DNA of 64,000 nucleotides from Crambe crambe (GCA_963924555.1 OZ004588.1:1798001-1862000), one strand, 5' to 3'. Shown: positions 46,289-60,024, numbered from the stretch's first letter. The notes: generated from the letters alone by a model not told the origin. Numbers and translations are program-made.

Positions 46289-47781
46289 GTAACCATCAAT
46301 CCTTTTCATATTTGTCTGTTTGATCTTACTCGGTTACTTTCCTTTCACATGTGATTTCCTTTTGATGTGGTTTTGAGCATTTCTATTGTACTTCCCCTTC
46401 CCCCAAGCCTCTTTGTGATTGTATGTACTAGCATGTGTGTGGATTCATGTCCTCTATGTCCCTTCCCCTTTAGAATGTTGCTGGTGCTTTTTGTGTAACT
46501 GGCTCAATGTGCAAGCTGGGCAATAAGGTATTGATATGCCACCTCTGTGCAGTGCATCCCAGTTTCATAGGTACGTATAATCAGTACATCTTCTGATTGC
46601 CCCTCCCTCCCCCTATATATTGTATCATCTCACTTTGTCCCTAGAGTGGATAGTGCTGAGGGAGAGGTCATAGACCTGAACACCTCATGGCCCACCACTG
46701 TCACTTTAGATCTAGATGGTGCGTTTTGACATTGACTGTTCTATTTTTGACTTTCTAGTCTTGAGACCCTTTACCCATTTAGTGTATTTGATATTGTAGT
46801 TGTTCTCTTGTAGTTGTTTATGACTTTGTCAATCTTTACCAATTATTCCATTATTCAGCATAATGAACTTAGGTAGTTGAAGAGCCACATGTAAATCTGT
46901 GTATCATAATTATAACTTCTGATTGGTCTAATTGGTACATGTTCTAATTGCCCCTCCCTCCCCTACATATTCCGTGTGTCCCTAGCATGAAGTGCTGATA
47001 GATGTCATGCCCACCACTATTCTGTACTTATGACTTTCTAATGTGGACCCAACTAATGTGTATAGAGTGGCAGTACAGGAACTTGACTTTGAATGTTGAG
47101 GTGTCTCTCCAGAGAGGTTGTAGCATATAATTGTTTACTTTCTGTTTCATAATGGCTCCCTCTCTATTGTCCTGTATCAAGCCAATATGTTTTTAAGCTG
47201 GAAATAACTTTATTTCGGGAGGGTGTGCTCTAATAGTCTGTGCATGTTTCAACTAGCCTTAAATCCAGGGTTATTGAAGTCACGGGAATGTAATTACTGT
47301 GCATTATTTAGAACCTTGAGCATTAGATGCTAGTATGTGTGTGCCCTAATATTATGCCCATCGATCCTTTTGTGCATAATATTGTGTTGTTTATTAGCAA
47401 TGTGTGGATTCACTTTCCTTGAGTATCCTCTAAGATTGAAAGCAAGTACATTTGAACATTAGTTTATTCTTAAATTCTGTTTGCTTTTTAGCAATTCTAT
47501 CTCACAATTGTTACTTGGAAATTTCATTTAATGTATCACTTTCTTGAATATTTTATTTTCAGGAGGGTGTGCTCTAATAGTCTGTGCATTTTTCAACTAG
47601 CACTTAACTTCACTAGGGTGTGTGAGGACACATAATTCACCTTCACCACCAAAGACTAATTACGTATTTACTGTATACTGTATCAGCTGGTCACTAGATC
47701 CTAAGATAATTTCAAGTTTAAGAGCATCTGGTAGATCTGGGGTTGAAGATGATGTGGGAGATTCCCCTCCCCCTCCCCTCT

Positions 47782-48014
47782 CAACACAATACACATAATG
47801 TGTTGCATCTCCATGAGATCACTGAAGTACTGATATTCATATTCATTGTAGATAGAGCAGTTTTTGACAAACACACACCCCACCCCCTCTACTCGATCTT
47901 CTTTCATTGTTCTAACTAATCACTGTATGTTGTATATGCAATTACAGAATGAGACGAAGTCTCAAGGAAGAGGAGCAGTTGTAATTGTCCCTCTAAAATA
48001 CCAAACTCTTACAG
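47782..48014 (+). other. Stem-loop plus exon-like block, copy 5
   Basis: Perfect 7-bp stem CAACACA/TGTGTTG. The block 47948-48014 runs from 'aattacag' to ACAG|GTAACC; small deletions relative to copy 7. Confidence 0.45.
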
Positions 48015-48465
48015 GTAACCATCAATTCTTCTCATATTTGTCTGTTTGATCTTACTCGGTTACTTTCCTTTCACATGTGATTTCCTTTTGATGTGGTTTT
48101 TGAGGATTGATATTGTATTTCAACCACCTTCCCCTCCCCCCAAGCCTCTTTGTGATTGTATGTACTAGCATGTGTGTGGATTCATGTCCTCTAAGTCCCT
48201 TCCCCTTTAGAATGTTGCTGGTGCTTTATGTGTGACTGGCTCAGGAGGAATGAATATGGCAAGCTGGACAATAAGGTGTTGATATGGTGCAATCCATCAC
48301 ATTTTCATAGGTACGTATAATCAGTACATCTTCTGATTGCCCCTCCCTCCCTATCATCTCATTTCGTCCCTAGAGTGGATAGTGGTGAGAGAGTTCATGG
48401 ACCTGAACACCTCATGGCCCACCACTGTCAATCTAGATCTAGATGGTGTGTTTTGATATTGACTA

Positions 48466-48783
48466 CAGTAGAACCTCGTTTATCCGTACCTCGATTATTC
48501 GGAACCTCGATTATCCGGATTCAGAATTCAACCAGCCATGCCCCCATTTTCACTTAATTAGAACATCAGCTGTTAGCGATCAGGTAGCTTTTGTTGTTGT
48601 TGCTTGTCTTGCTGGCTAGTGGTTGGCTTTTGCTAAACAGAAGAGAGTAGTGTGACTGTTAATGAGAAGGTGGCAACTGGTAAGCAGCTAGTAAAAGCTT
48701 ACTACTACTTCAGTTATCCGGACTATTTCAACAGCAAACAAATTTCTGAGGACAAAGCTGTTCGGATAACTGAGGTTCTACTG
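48466..48783. mobile_element. 318-bp pogo/Tigger-type miniature element
   Basis: Ends CAGTAGAACCTCGTTTATCC and, inverted, CAGTAGAACCTCAGTTATCC; TA on each side (48464-48465 and 48784-48785). The CAGTAGAACCTC terminus is typical of pogo/Tigger families. The related cassette near 46745 lacks the insert, showing the approximate empty site. The interior does not encode a transposase. Confidence 0.9.
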
Positions 48784-49975
48784 TATGACTTTCTAGTCTT
48801 GAGACCCTTTACCCATTTGATATACTTGATATTGTACAATCATTCTATTGCTTGTGAATTCATGTAGTCGTTTGTGACTGTCAATCTTTACCTTATTCTT
48901 ATAGTATGGATAGTATTGAGGGAGACTTTATAGACCACATGGCCGATCACTGCCAGACCCTTTATAGAGTGACAGTGCAGAAACTTGAATTCCAATGTTG
49001 AAGTGTCTATTCAGATTGAGTGGTTGTATGATTATTCATTTTCTGTTCACTATGCCCCCCTTTCTGTCATCCTTCTACCTAGTGTCAGTAACTGTACCCT
49101 TGGACTCAGACCATTCACAGTCGCATTAATTCTTTTAATGTGTCCTGCTATAATGTCCTGATAATGTATTTTGACCTGCCACCCTTAAATGGGAAAATGC
49201 CCAGTACTGGGATTAATATTGGGGATCATTCATCTGATTGTACATGTGACGTACATTAAAAAGTTGTACTTTTAGTGGTTGGAATTTGACTGGAAATTAA
49301 CGGGTGACTGGATGTTATTTGGAGCACTATTGGTATAGAGGTGTATGGAGTATGTACCACCATTACCCATCACCAGGTTGGGATGTCATGTGACAGCTGG
49401 GTTGCATATGAGCCATTGTCTACACAGAGTACACACTGTTGTCTTATAATGTGATGTGAACTTACAATGAAGCTGTTTGCTCATTGGGTGTGCATCATAA
49501 TGAGATAATGCTGAGCATCAGATTGAGAGTCTTGAAATGTAGATATTTTATTAACAGGACTCAATACATGTATTAAGACCACCTTCCATGCATTCTCAAG
49601 CCAGTGTTGTAGGTACATGTTGAATGCATGACCAAAAGAAATGACTAAGTTCTTTCATAGAGGTTAGTGGACCAGTGTGTGTGTGTGGATGCATACAATG
49701 CCCTCTCAAGTTCCCCTTCACCACCAAAGACCAATCACAATTACAGTAACAGGTTCTTTGGTCTTTGCAGGTGTTAGGGAGTTGCTATGACTTCATAGTT
49801 TGCTAGTCCATGCTTTTTGAATGGTCATTATTAACCTTACATATGTGTGATCAACTCTTAAGTACATTGTACGAGTAGGGTAGTAGGACAGGCATCCTTT
49901 TGATTCTTACAGTGCACACCCCCTCCACCTCTATAAGTTATTCCTGACTTGTTTACACTTCTTCATCAGTGCATA

Positions 49976-50019
49976 CCTTTGTTTCATGCACCTTTGTTTC
50001 ATGCACCTTTGTTTCATGC
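49976..50019. repeat. 15-bp tandem repeat, three copies
   Basis: CCTTTGTTTCATGCA repeated at 49976, 49991 and 50006 (last copy one base short). Confidence 0.95.
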
Positions 50020-50212
50020 TGCTCATTTTGTTTAGTTTTAGACAAAGTGGAACTGTGTCACTCTCCCATTCTCTACCTCCAGAATTTACTAACAATCGTA
50101 TACACAGCTGGTCACTAGATCGTTACCTTCCAAAGAAAATGTCAAGTTTCCAAGCATCTGATAGATCTGGGGGTTGGAGAAGATGTGGGAGATCCCCCTC
50201 CCCCTTCCCTCT

Positions 50213-50237
50213 CAACACAATACACATAATGTGTTGC
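50213..50237 (+). repeat. Stem-loop copy 6 without its exon-like block
   Basis: CAACACAATACACATAATGT-GTTGC is intact, but the sequence jumps from the following CA-rich tract straight into a TATA-like module (50300-50345), so the exon-like block was lost by deletion. Confidence 0.5.
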
Positions 50238-50642
50238 ATTTCCATAAGATCACTGAAGCACTGATGTTTATAGATAGAGCTGTTTTTGATGAACACACAC
50301 ACACACCACCCTCTCCCTATATATTGTACCATCTCACTTGTCTCTAGCATGGATAGTACTGATTGATGGAGAGTTTGTAGACCTGAGCATCTCATGGCCA
50401 ACCAGATGACTATTCTGCACGTGAGTTTTAATGTTGAGACCCTTTACCCACTCTAGCCTGGCTAATATACAGTGGCATATCTAGAGAGGTTAGCATTTTC
50501 AGTCAATATGAACATTCACTTTCTGTTTCAATATGGATCCCTTTCTATTGTCCTGTATCAGTTGATTTAGCCTGTGTGTGTAGTTTGTAGTATACTGAAC
50601 AACCATGGGGGTTGGAGATAACGTGGGAGATCCCCCCTCCCC

Positions 50643-50842
50643 TCAACACAATACGTACACATAATGTGTTGCTGCTATCACTAGTAGTTGATGTTTTACA
50701 AACACACCCCCACCCCACCCCCTCCACGTATTGTTCTAACTAATCACTGTATGTTGTGTATGCAATTACAGAATGAGATGATGAAGTCCTCAAGGAAGAG
50801 GAGCAGTTATAATCGTCCCTCTAAGAGACTAAATCCTTTGAG
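50643..50842 (+). other. Stem-loop plus exon-like block, copy 7
   Basis: The best-preserved copy. The block 50772-50842 follows 'caattacag', is open in frame 0 (NEMMKSSRKRSSYNRPSKRL) and ends GAG|GTAACC. 71 nt, entering in phase 0 and leaving in phase 2. Confidence 0.5.
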
Positions 50843-51279
50843 GTAACCATCAATCCTTCTCACCTTATACTTGTGCTGTGTAATAATTTCTTTAAGGTCA
50901 ATTGGATCCTATAAAGGGTGTGCATGTTGTGGCAAATTGTTGTGTGACAGCTGGCAGCAAGTGACCCTTACTTGGTTATCACGTGATTTCCTTTTTGATG
51001 TGGTTTTTTAGAGCATTAACTGTTATTGTATTTCAATCACCTCCCCTCTCCTCGAGCCTCTTTATGGTTGTATATATACTAGCATGTGGAATCATACTCT
51101 TATCCTGCTTCACCTTTAGGACGATATGTTTCCATGGCTCAAAAGATATTAATATGCCACCCCTTTCCTCCATGCTGTCTTTTATATTCAACCTCAATAC
51201 ATTTCCTACTAACTCCTTCATATCCAGCAACATCCTGTCGTCACATAATATCCCATGCAGGAGAAATGCTACTGTATTA

Positions 51280-51405
51280 CAACATGAAATTCAGAATACC
51301 AAACCAAAATTTACTTAGCTAGCTTCCTTTTGAAGTAGCCCAACTATAAATTCCTTTGAAAGGAGGCTATGTAAATTTTGGTTTGGTATTCTGAATTTCA
51401 TGTTG
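51280..51405. mobile_element. 126-bp snap-back inverted repeat
   Basis: Arms 51280-51314 and 51371-51405 are 35 bp and perfectly complementary (CAACATGAAATTCAGAATAC and on). Partial pairing continues into the 56-bp spacer (AGCTTCCTTTTGAA against TTTGAAAGGAGGCT). Perfect arms in otherwise diverged DNA imply recent origin or a foldback miniature element; the size would also suit a small-RNA hairpin. Confidence 0.85.
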
Positions 51406-54400
51406 CAAGATTACTGCAATCCACTACTGCAGATTTCACTTGCGTTTGAAAATTGCGTGGGCTACTGCGCATGTTTTGTATTGCAATTTTATACAGTGGC
51501 AATGAGGGTCAAAGGTCATATGCAAAACTCGATGTTCAAACGGAAGTGAAATTTGCAGTATACTGTGTGTGTTGTGCAACTGTCACTTGTACTTATAATA
51601 ACACCAACCACTTCACAGTACAGCTTTTCCACTGAGTGTGCACAAGTACATCACAACTAGAGAATTACTTTTTCTCCTTGCTCTTGGAGCAGAACAACAA
51701 AGTGAAAAGTGTAATTTGTTAATCAGCCAGTGAGTTGTGTACAGGTTATGCTCAAGCCATTGAGTGTTCCATTTTCCTCTGGCGAAATGTAATTGGTCTA
51801 TTCAGAACTAGTGAAATTACCCTTCCACAGCTAACCTCATCATATTGATGGGGAGACCCCCTAAATTAGTGTTAGTTGTGTATTACTTACCTTATCATGT
51901 CGTGTGTTTCCAATCACAATCCTGTTAATTTCCTCTGGATACCACATGCACATCCACTGGTGTGTGTGTGGAAGTTCTTACTAACTGGGCAATGCATATA
52001 CAGTATGTCTAGAAGGTATATTATCCAGCGACCTTAAAAAAAGGGAGTGTCTTATACCTCATCCTGTTTCAATTCCAGGGTCTTCCCTCACAAATCACTA
52101 TGACAGGATGACAGGATATTAGTATGCCCCTCCCCCAATCTTACTTACTTACTAGTATGGATAGTGTTGAGAGGGGGTTTGTAGACCTGAACATCTCATG
52201 GCATATCCCTGTGGATCTAGAGGTTGACATCGACCTCGTGATTTTCTAATGTTGAAACCCTTTACCCACTCTATTGTATTGAGCAGTTGTGCAGGAATTT
52301 GACTTCAAATGTTAAAAGTGTCTGAGAATGGAATGGGAAAATATGCTGCACTTAGTAAGTGTCGTCTGAATGTCTTGATCAGCACTCTCATGTGTACCAT
52401 ATTTACTGTCCATTATTTAGAAGTTTGAGTATTATGATGCTAGTGTGTGTGATAGTCCCAGACAGATTGGACACAACCCTTTAGAGCATATCCCCCATTG
52501 GTTGGTATGTACGTATGTGAAATTCCTGCCAGGTTGGGACTGTTACAATTAATGACTACAGCACATACGTAAAGTATGACATAGTGTTAAGATATCATGT
52601 GACAGGTGGGTTGCATAACCTCTCTACAAAGGACAAAAGGTTGGGTCCCAAGTGTGTCAGGTTCCACTGCAATAATCTCTATCCCAGTCCAATATGTCTT
52701 CTGATTGTCCCTCCCTCCCCCTAATAATTACATTGTCCCATCTCACTTTGTCCCTAGCATCACTTTGCATCTAGCATTGATAGTGAACACTTCATGCCCC
52801 ACCCTTTTCTTTCTAGATGGTTTAACTTTCTATTGATTATATGAGGCTTTATATCATCCATTTAAAATTAATTGGAGTAGTAGCTTTGATAGAGATTTGA
52901 GGAGGGTGTGCTACTTTATGGATTCATAATACGAGCATGTTACTGATGGCCTTTTCCCCATGGTAGTTTCATGGTAATTGTTGTCAACCATGTAGTGGAG
53001 TAAATCAATAGTGGACCTTGCAGTTTTTATTCTCTATCCATATGTAATCAATGGTCTTAAAATTGTATGCTCTATATACTGAGGGAGGGGCTCACCCATG
53101 GTAGTAATATACAATGGATGATGTTCATGCACCCCCTTTCCCATATTACATATTGGTTCTTAATGATGCTCACTAGAGGTACATAATACATTGAATGCTG
53201 CTCACCCACCTTCCTATACTATTACATTGATGCTCACCACCTTTCCCAGCAGCACAATTGGGTACAGAGAGGTTATATTCATATTCTGTGCAATTTAAAC
53301 CTCTTACCTCTATATCTTTGAATATTTCATCTTGATATGGTTAATGGTGATGCGTGAGATAATCCCCACACACTTACCTCAGCTTGTTTCAATTTCAGGG
53401 TCTTCCCTCATACTTTCCAATCACTGACTTATAGCTGTGAATTGATTATGGCCCTTAATGGATTGACCCTTTGACCTTTGCCCCATCTCATTTTATCACT
53501 AGCATGACATGGATAGTGGTTTATAGACCTGAGCACCTCATTGTTATTCTCAATTGTTGGTTGTGTCACGTCATTCTAATGTTGAGACCCTTTACCCACT
53601 CTAGTTGAGGTCACTTTCAGTCTATATGATTGTTCACTTTCTGTTTCAGTTCTCCTTTATATAGTATTGTAAAACATGAGCTTAGCTTTGATAGAGATTT
53701 GAGAAGGGTGTGCTACAATATGGATTCACAATCCGAGCATGTTAGTGATTGTCTTTTATTTTTCAGACGTACACTCATTTTGAACCTTCTCTTGCTTAAA
53801 TTCATATAGTCGCTTGTGACTTTATTGATCCTTACCAATTAATAATTATTCTTGCATAAGTTTGGTATAGTTTAAGTCCTTATTTACCAAACCACCAAAT
53901 TGTCCATCCACATGGAAATCTGTGCATCATTAGCTTCTCCATGTTGGAAAAACTTGCACCTCTGTACTGACATCAGTTTCACATCGATTAATTTCTCTCA
54001 TCCTTGATAGGATTCTTGTACCATCTGAATCTATGGGAACTTACCCACATACACAATTCAACTTCCTCCACCCCTTCCTCCCTGCTGAACAAGTTATGGG
54101 TGAATACGAGTTGCTTGCGTGAAGTAAAGACTCTCTGATTAATATAATTGGTACATCTTCTAATTGCCACCCCCCTCCCTTATACATTCAGTTTGCCTAT
54201 GGTAGACATGTCATTCTATTCTACTTATGACCTAATATTGAGACCCTTTACCCAGCTTATGTGTGGCAGTATAGGAACTTGACTTTGAATGTTGTCCAGA
54301 GAGGTGGTAGCACTTTCAGTCGATATGATTGTTTACTTTCTGTTTCACGATCGCTCCCTTTCTATTGTCCAGTGTCAAGCCAATATGTGTTTTTTAGACT

Positions 54401-55450
54401 GGGAATACCTTTATTTTAGGAGGGTGTGGTCTAATATGAATCCCATGCATAGTCTGAGCATGTTTCAACTAGCCTTAAGCTGGAATGTAATTACTGTGCA
54501 TTATTTAGAACCTTTAGTATTAGATGCTGGTGTATTATACAGTGAAACTTGTCATCTTTAGATACTGTATCAACATTATCAATATATGTATAAGTTTAAT
54601 CAATGACCACCTTCCATCCATCCAAGCCAGTACTGTCATGTTGAAGAATAGTGACTAAGTGCTCTTCCATGTGTCAGAAGTGCAATGTACTAGGGTAGTA
54701 TATCAGACGTCCTATTGTGCATAATATTGTGTTGTTTATTAACAATGTGTGAATTACAATTTACTACTACACACACCCCACTCCCCTTCCACACTTCATT
54801 CTTTTTAGCTAAGCACTATAATAATTATGTTGTGCATGTGATTACAAAATGTGATGACGAAGCCCAAGAAAGAAGAACCATCGTAATCAATCTATCTCAC
54901 CTTTATCTGTTCAAGCAGCCATTACTTGGTCACTTTCCTTTCACATGTGATTTCTCTTTGATGTAGTTTCAGACCGTATCAACCATCTCCCCCTCCCCTT
55001 CTTGAGCCTTTTTGTGGTTGTATTGTGGTTGTAATTGCATGTACTAGCATGTGTGTGGAATCATGTCCTCTATGCTTCTTATCCAGCTTTCCCCTTTAGA
55101 AGGTGCCAGTACTTTATGTGGAACTGACCCAAAAGACATCACTTTTCATGTTTGGTGTTGATATGCCACCTATGTGCAGTGCATTAGGTACATATAATCA
55201 GTACGTCTTCTGATTGCCCCCCTCCTCCTATATATTGTCCCATCTTTCTTTGTCCCTAGCATGGATAGTGCTGAGGGGGTGTTTGCACATGTGAGCACCT
55301 CATATTACCTTCCACTCATTCTAGACGATCAACCCCTTTTCATGCTGAAGATAGAACTCTGCCTCAATACATTTCCACAAATTCCACCATTATCATCCAC
55401 CATTACATAATAATGCCCCAGGAGGAGTATATTTCCCAATACTCTCTGTC

Positions 55451-55452
<2 letters not shown>

Positions 55453-55511
<59 letters not shown>
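55453..55511. repeat. GT microsatellite, interrupted once
   Basis: About 28 GT repeats with one TATG interruption, preceded by TCTG repeats. Confidence 0.95.
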
Positions 55512-55520
<9 letters not shown>

Positions 55521-56006
55521 TGATTATGTTGTGGTGAATTAGTGTTTTATTCCTCTGACTTGTAGTCCATTCAGAACTGATGAAATTGCTTTCCATAGTT
55601 GATTGCTCTAATGAAGGAAGGGTTGGGGGTGGACCCCAAATTAGTTGTGTTGCTATGTACTTATCATGTTTTAGAACATTGAAAAGGAACCACCTTTTCT
55701 ACTCTCCCAATTAGTGTTTGTGCAGTGGTTCCATCCATGCATAATGTGAAAATTTCAGTTCCATGTTATTCCATAGAAGACTACAAAGCTGAGGAATAAA
55801 GTATGATATCTGAAAAGCCACTTTTTCCCACTCTGAGACATTTGCAGTTTTTTATACACAATCAGCAGTAAATTGTATGCTCTATGTATAGAACCTTCCT
55901 CAATTGATGTGTATTAGTAGTGAAGTGGAAGTGGTTAGAACGTCTATGTCAAAAAATTTCTGGAGATCTGGGGATCAGAGATAATGTCTGAGATCCCCCC
56001 TCCCCT

Positions 56007-56208
56007 CAACACAATACATACACATAATGTGTTGCTGCTATCACTTGTAGTATGTATGTTTTTTGCCATACACACCCTCACCCCCCATCTTTTGCATCGT
56101 TCTATTTAAGTACTGTATATTGTGTATGCAATTACAGAATGAGATAATGAACCCCTCAAGAAAGAGGAGCAGTCGTAATCATCCCTCTATGAAACCAAAC
56201 CCTTCAAG
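56007..56208 (+). other. Stem-loop plus exon-like block, copy 8
   Basis: Counterpart of 528-738 in copy B. The block 56138-56208 lies between 'aattacag' and CAAG|GTAACT. Frame 0 reads NEIMNPSRKRSSRNHPSMKP without a stop, whereas copy 1 differs at several positions. Confidence 0.45.
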
Positions 56209-58339
56209 GTAACTATCAATCCTTCTCACCTTATATTTGTACTGTGTAATAGTTTCTTTAAGGTCAAAAGGATCCTATAAAGGGTGTGCATGTATGGCAA
56301 AATGATGTGTGACAGCGACCCTTACTTGGTTATCACATGTGATTTCCTTTTGATGTTTTTTTTTAGAGCATTGTTATTGCACCTTCTCCCTCCTCGAGCC
56401 TCTTTGTGGTTGTATGTACTAGCATATGGAATCATACTCTTATCCTGCTTCCCTTTTAGAAGGTGCCAGTACATAATGTTTTGTATGGCTCAAAAGGTAT
56501 CAATTTTCCATGCTAAACGAGGTGTTGATATGTCACCCCTTACAATGCTGTCCTATATTCTGATTCAATACATTTCCACTAACTCCTTCATATCCACCAA
56601 CATCATCCACCGTCTCGTTGTCACATAATATTATGTTAATTACATATGTTAATATCCCAGGAGAATGCTTGTCCCAATACTCTATGTGTATTCCACTGCA
56701 TCGTAAATGTCACAATATCAGTTTGGCTAAATTGTAACCTTAAGATGTGTGTGCAGACCCACATCATCTGGACAGCACATCAAATCACCTGATTGACATG
56801 CCCAAATAAGTGCCAGTTGCTACATACATATGGTGGGCATTATATGTGACAGTCCCAGCCAGCACATTACATTAATCGTTCCTCAAATTGTGCTTTAAAA
56901 TTACAAAACAGTCCCAAACTTCCCTATCAGGTAGGGGTTTGTAGACCTGAGCACCTCATGGCCTACCAGTGTCATTGACTTTTAGGACCTTTTAAGGTTG
57001 AGACCCTTTACCCACTAGCGTGAAGTTGACTTCAAAAATGTTGATCCAGAGAGGTTGCCTTATTAAAACTGTCAGGTAATACAATTTTTCACTTTCTGTT
57101 TCAATGCGGCCCCTTTCTATCATCCAACTACCATAGTATGGTATGAAGGTAGAGGGGAGGGTGTGCTACAATATGGATTCATAATCCAAGCATGTTACTG
57201 AAGACCTTTTACTCAGTGTTCACTCTATTTTATAGTTGTTAATAAATAATAAGTATAATTTAATTTTAAATTATAACTTCTCTATTGTCTGTACAGCTTC
57301 TAAGAACAGTTTACTGGAACACTTACTGTTTATTATGATGAACATAAGCAAGCTGAGAATCCAACATCCCACCACTGTCAATTTATGGTATGTTTGGAGA
57401 TTGACTATTCTGTTTTCGACTTTCTGGTGTTGAGACCCTTTACCAATTTTTGATAACCTTCTCTTGCTTAAATTCATGTAGTCATTTGTGACATTATATA
57501 ATGAACTTTGGTAGCATAATTGCAAACCACCAAATTATCCATCCACATGGAAATCTGTGCATCATAATTATGACTTTAGCTTCTCCAGGTTGGAGAAATT
57601 TATCTGCACCTCTGTACTGACATCAGTGTCACATTGATTAATTCCTCTCTCCCTTGATAGGGTCTGAATGTCTGGGATCCTACCCACATGCAAATTCAAC
57701 TCCCTTTACCCCTTAAGTACGAGTTGCATGCATGAAGGAAGGACTCGGTATTGTCGGTACATCTTCTAATTGCCCCTCCCCTATATATTTTCCCATCTCT
57801 GTCAGTAGTGGGGTGAATACGAGTTGCTTGCATGAAGGAAGGATTCTCTCTGATTGGTATAAATTATTCATCTTCTAATTGCCCCTCCCTCCCCTATATA
57901 TTCTAGCATGGAAGTGTTGATGGAGTTAATAGATGTGAACACCTCATGGCCCACCACTGTCATTCTATTATGACTTTCTAATGTTGAGACCCTTTACCCA
58001 GCTAATGTGTATAGAGTGGCAGTACATGAACTTGACTTCAAATGTTGAGGTGTCTCTCCAGAGAAGTTGTAGCACTTTCAGTCGATATGATTGTTTACTT
58101 TCTGTTTCATAATGGCTCCCTTTCTATTATCAAGCCAGTATGAATTTATTTATGGAGGGTGTGCTCTAATATCAATCCATGCACCCTACACACTTACCAA
58201 CTCTCCAGCAGTCTGTCATGTTATGTGTCAGACTTGTCAAGTGTGTGTGGACACATACTGTGTGTGTATTAAACATAATCAATGCAGTTTTCTAAGAGTA
58301 GGTTAATATGCCTGTATCCTGTTCACCTTCCCCCTTTAG

Positions 58340-58375
58340 AAGGTGTCAGTACATTACCTTTCCATGGCTCAAAAG
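58340..58375 (+). other. 36-nt exon-like block, copy-B counterpart of 3065
   Basis: Identical twelve codons KVSVHYLSMAQK between 'cccctttag' and GTATCA. Confidence 0.3.
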
Positions 58376-58946
58376 GTATCAGTATTCCTTTTTCACACCA
58401 ATAAGGTGTGGATAAATCAACCCCTTTCCATGCTGAAGACAGAACCCTGCCTCAATACATCTTCACATTTTCTACGAACTCCTTCATATCATCCATCATC
58501 CTGTTGTTACCTAATAATGCCCCGGGAGAAGTGAATGTCCCAATACTGTGTGTGTGTGTGTGTGTGAGGATTTTTAAGACAAAATAAAAAAAAATTAACA
58601 TTTATGCAACATTTATGCAAAGGATTAAGTATGTGTACCGCCCATATGCAACACAGTTGTCACATGACATCATAACGTTTGGGTTAATGATGTCATTAAC
58701 TTATGTTTCAAGTATTCCAATTTTGCTGCCAATTATTCCTGATTATGTATTCATATATGCTGAGTGTGCATGATATGAGATAATGTCAAACATAACCATG
58801 AAGACCCTTCCTCTGGTTGTGAACTGTCTCTGATTGCTCCTCTCCCTCCCCCTATATATTGTACCATCTCACTTTGTCCCTACCATGGATAATGTTGAGA
58901 GTTTGTAGACCTGAGCACTTCATGCCCCCCTGTCATTCTAGACAGT

Positions 58947-59113
58947 CAGGGCTCACAATAACAGTCAGTCACAGGACATTTTCCGGTCAATTTCTTCATT
59001 CGTCCGGTCATTTTCTGCCTTTGTCCGACCAATTTTTCTATTATAGCTATACTCTTAAAATTGCTATTAGATAATCATGTCCAGACAATACTACAGTGTT
59101 ACTGTGAGCCCTG
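58947..59113. mobile_element. 167-bp miniature inverted-repeat element
   Basis: Ends CAGGGCTCACAATAAC and, inverted, CAGGGCTCACAGTAAC. Copy A has the uninterrupted site (TCTAGACAGTTGATATC at about 4047). GACAGT flanks the left end and recurs one base after the right end, giving a probable target duplication of about 6-8 bp. Likely a non-autonomous hAT-like element, different in sequence from the one at 6943. Confidence 0.85.
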
Positions 59114-59727
59114 TGACAGTTGATATCAACTTGATGTTGAGACCCTTTACCCACTTCAGCTTTAATGTGTATAGAGTGGTAAAATGTTGAGGTGTGTATC
59201 CAGAGAGGTTGTCATATTAGTTGATATGATCGTTTATTTTCTGTTTCGCTGTGGTCCCTTTTATTATGTATGGGGTTTTTGAATGGACCATTGGAAAGCT
59301 TTTAAATCATTTCTGGTGGTTTTAAGTGGGATCTATAAGAATCGAATTATTGATCATGAATCATAATATTAATTATCACATAGTTGGTTAATGCCCTCAG
59401 CCTCGGAGTTCCACATAGGACGGTTATAATGACCTCAAGCTTTGCCCTCGATCACCGTAATAGCAACAACTCTAAGGTTCCTAAACTAGTGAAACTCCTT
59501 GACTTTGTGGAATGACCTTTATACTCAAGTGGTTAAATGACTGTTGTATAATGTACATACATATGAAGTGTTTCCCTCTGTTTTCCATGTAGATGCTTCA
59601 ACTTAAGGAATGCAAAGACAATGGAGCACTAACATTCTGTGGTGATCTGTGAACTCAGAACTGGGTGCTGTTTGTTTTGTTGACTCCACCTCCTCTCCCC
59701 TCCTCTCCCCTGATGTGACACCCACAG

Positions 59728-59802
59728 AGATTGCGTCCCCCCATGAAGGGATCCAGCTGCTCCTTATTTAAGACCACTTTCACTCACTATCAGATGCTGA
59801 AG
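59728..59802 (+). other. Penultimate exon-like block, unit 4
   Basis: Same boundaries as 4644-4718 ('acccacag' and AAG|GTATGC). The preceding MLQLKE block (from 59593) now has an in-frame TGA, so the phase-0 reading is broken in this copy. Confidence 0.35.
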
Positions 59803-60024
59803 GTATGCAGAAAAGTCACTTTCTTATTCTGCAGTTTCCTGTTTTGGTTACTTTGGACATGTGTCTTTTGAATATTTGATCTTGATGTGGCTAATGGAAC
59901 GTTAATTACCCTTTGATGGATGAGATGATCCCTACATAACACTCCCAATCACTATGACCTAAACCTATGGGGTGTCCCTGTAATTAGTCCATGAATGACC
60001 TTTTGACCTTTCCAATGTACATAG

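Noticed and set aside
48652-48867. Open frame partly inside the pogo-type miniature element
   Set aside because: It starts inside the element and reads out through its terminal repeat; no transposase motif.
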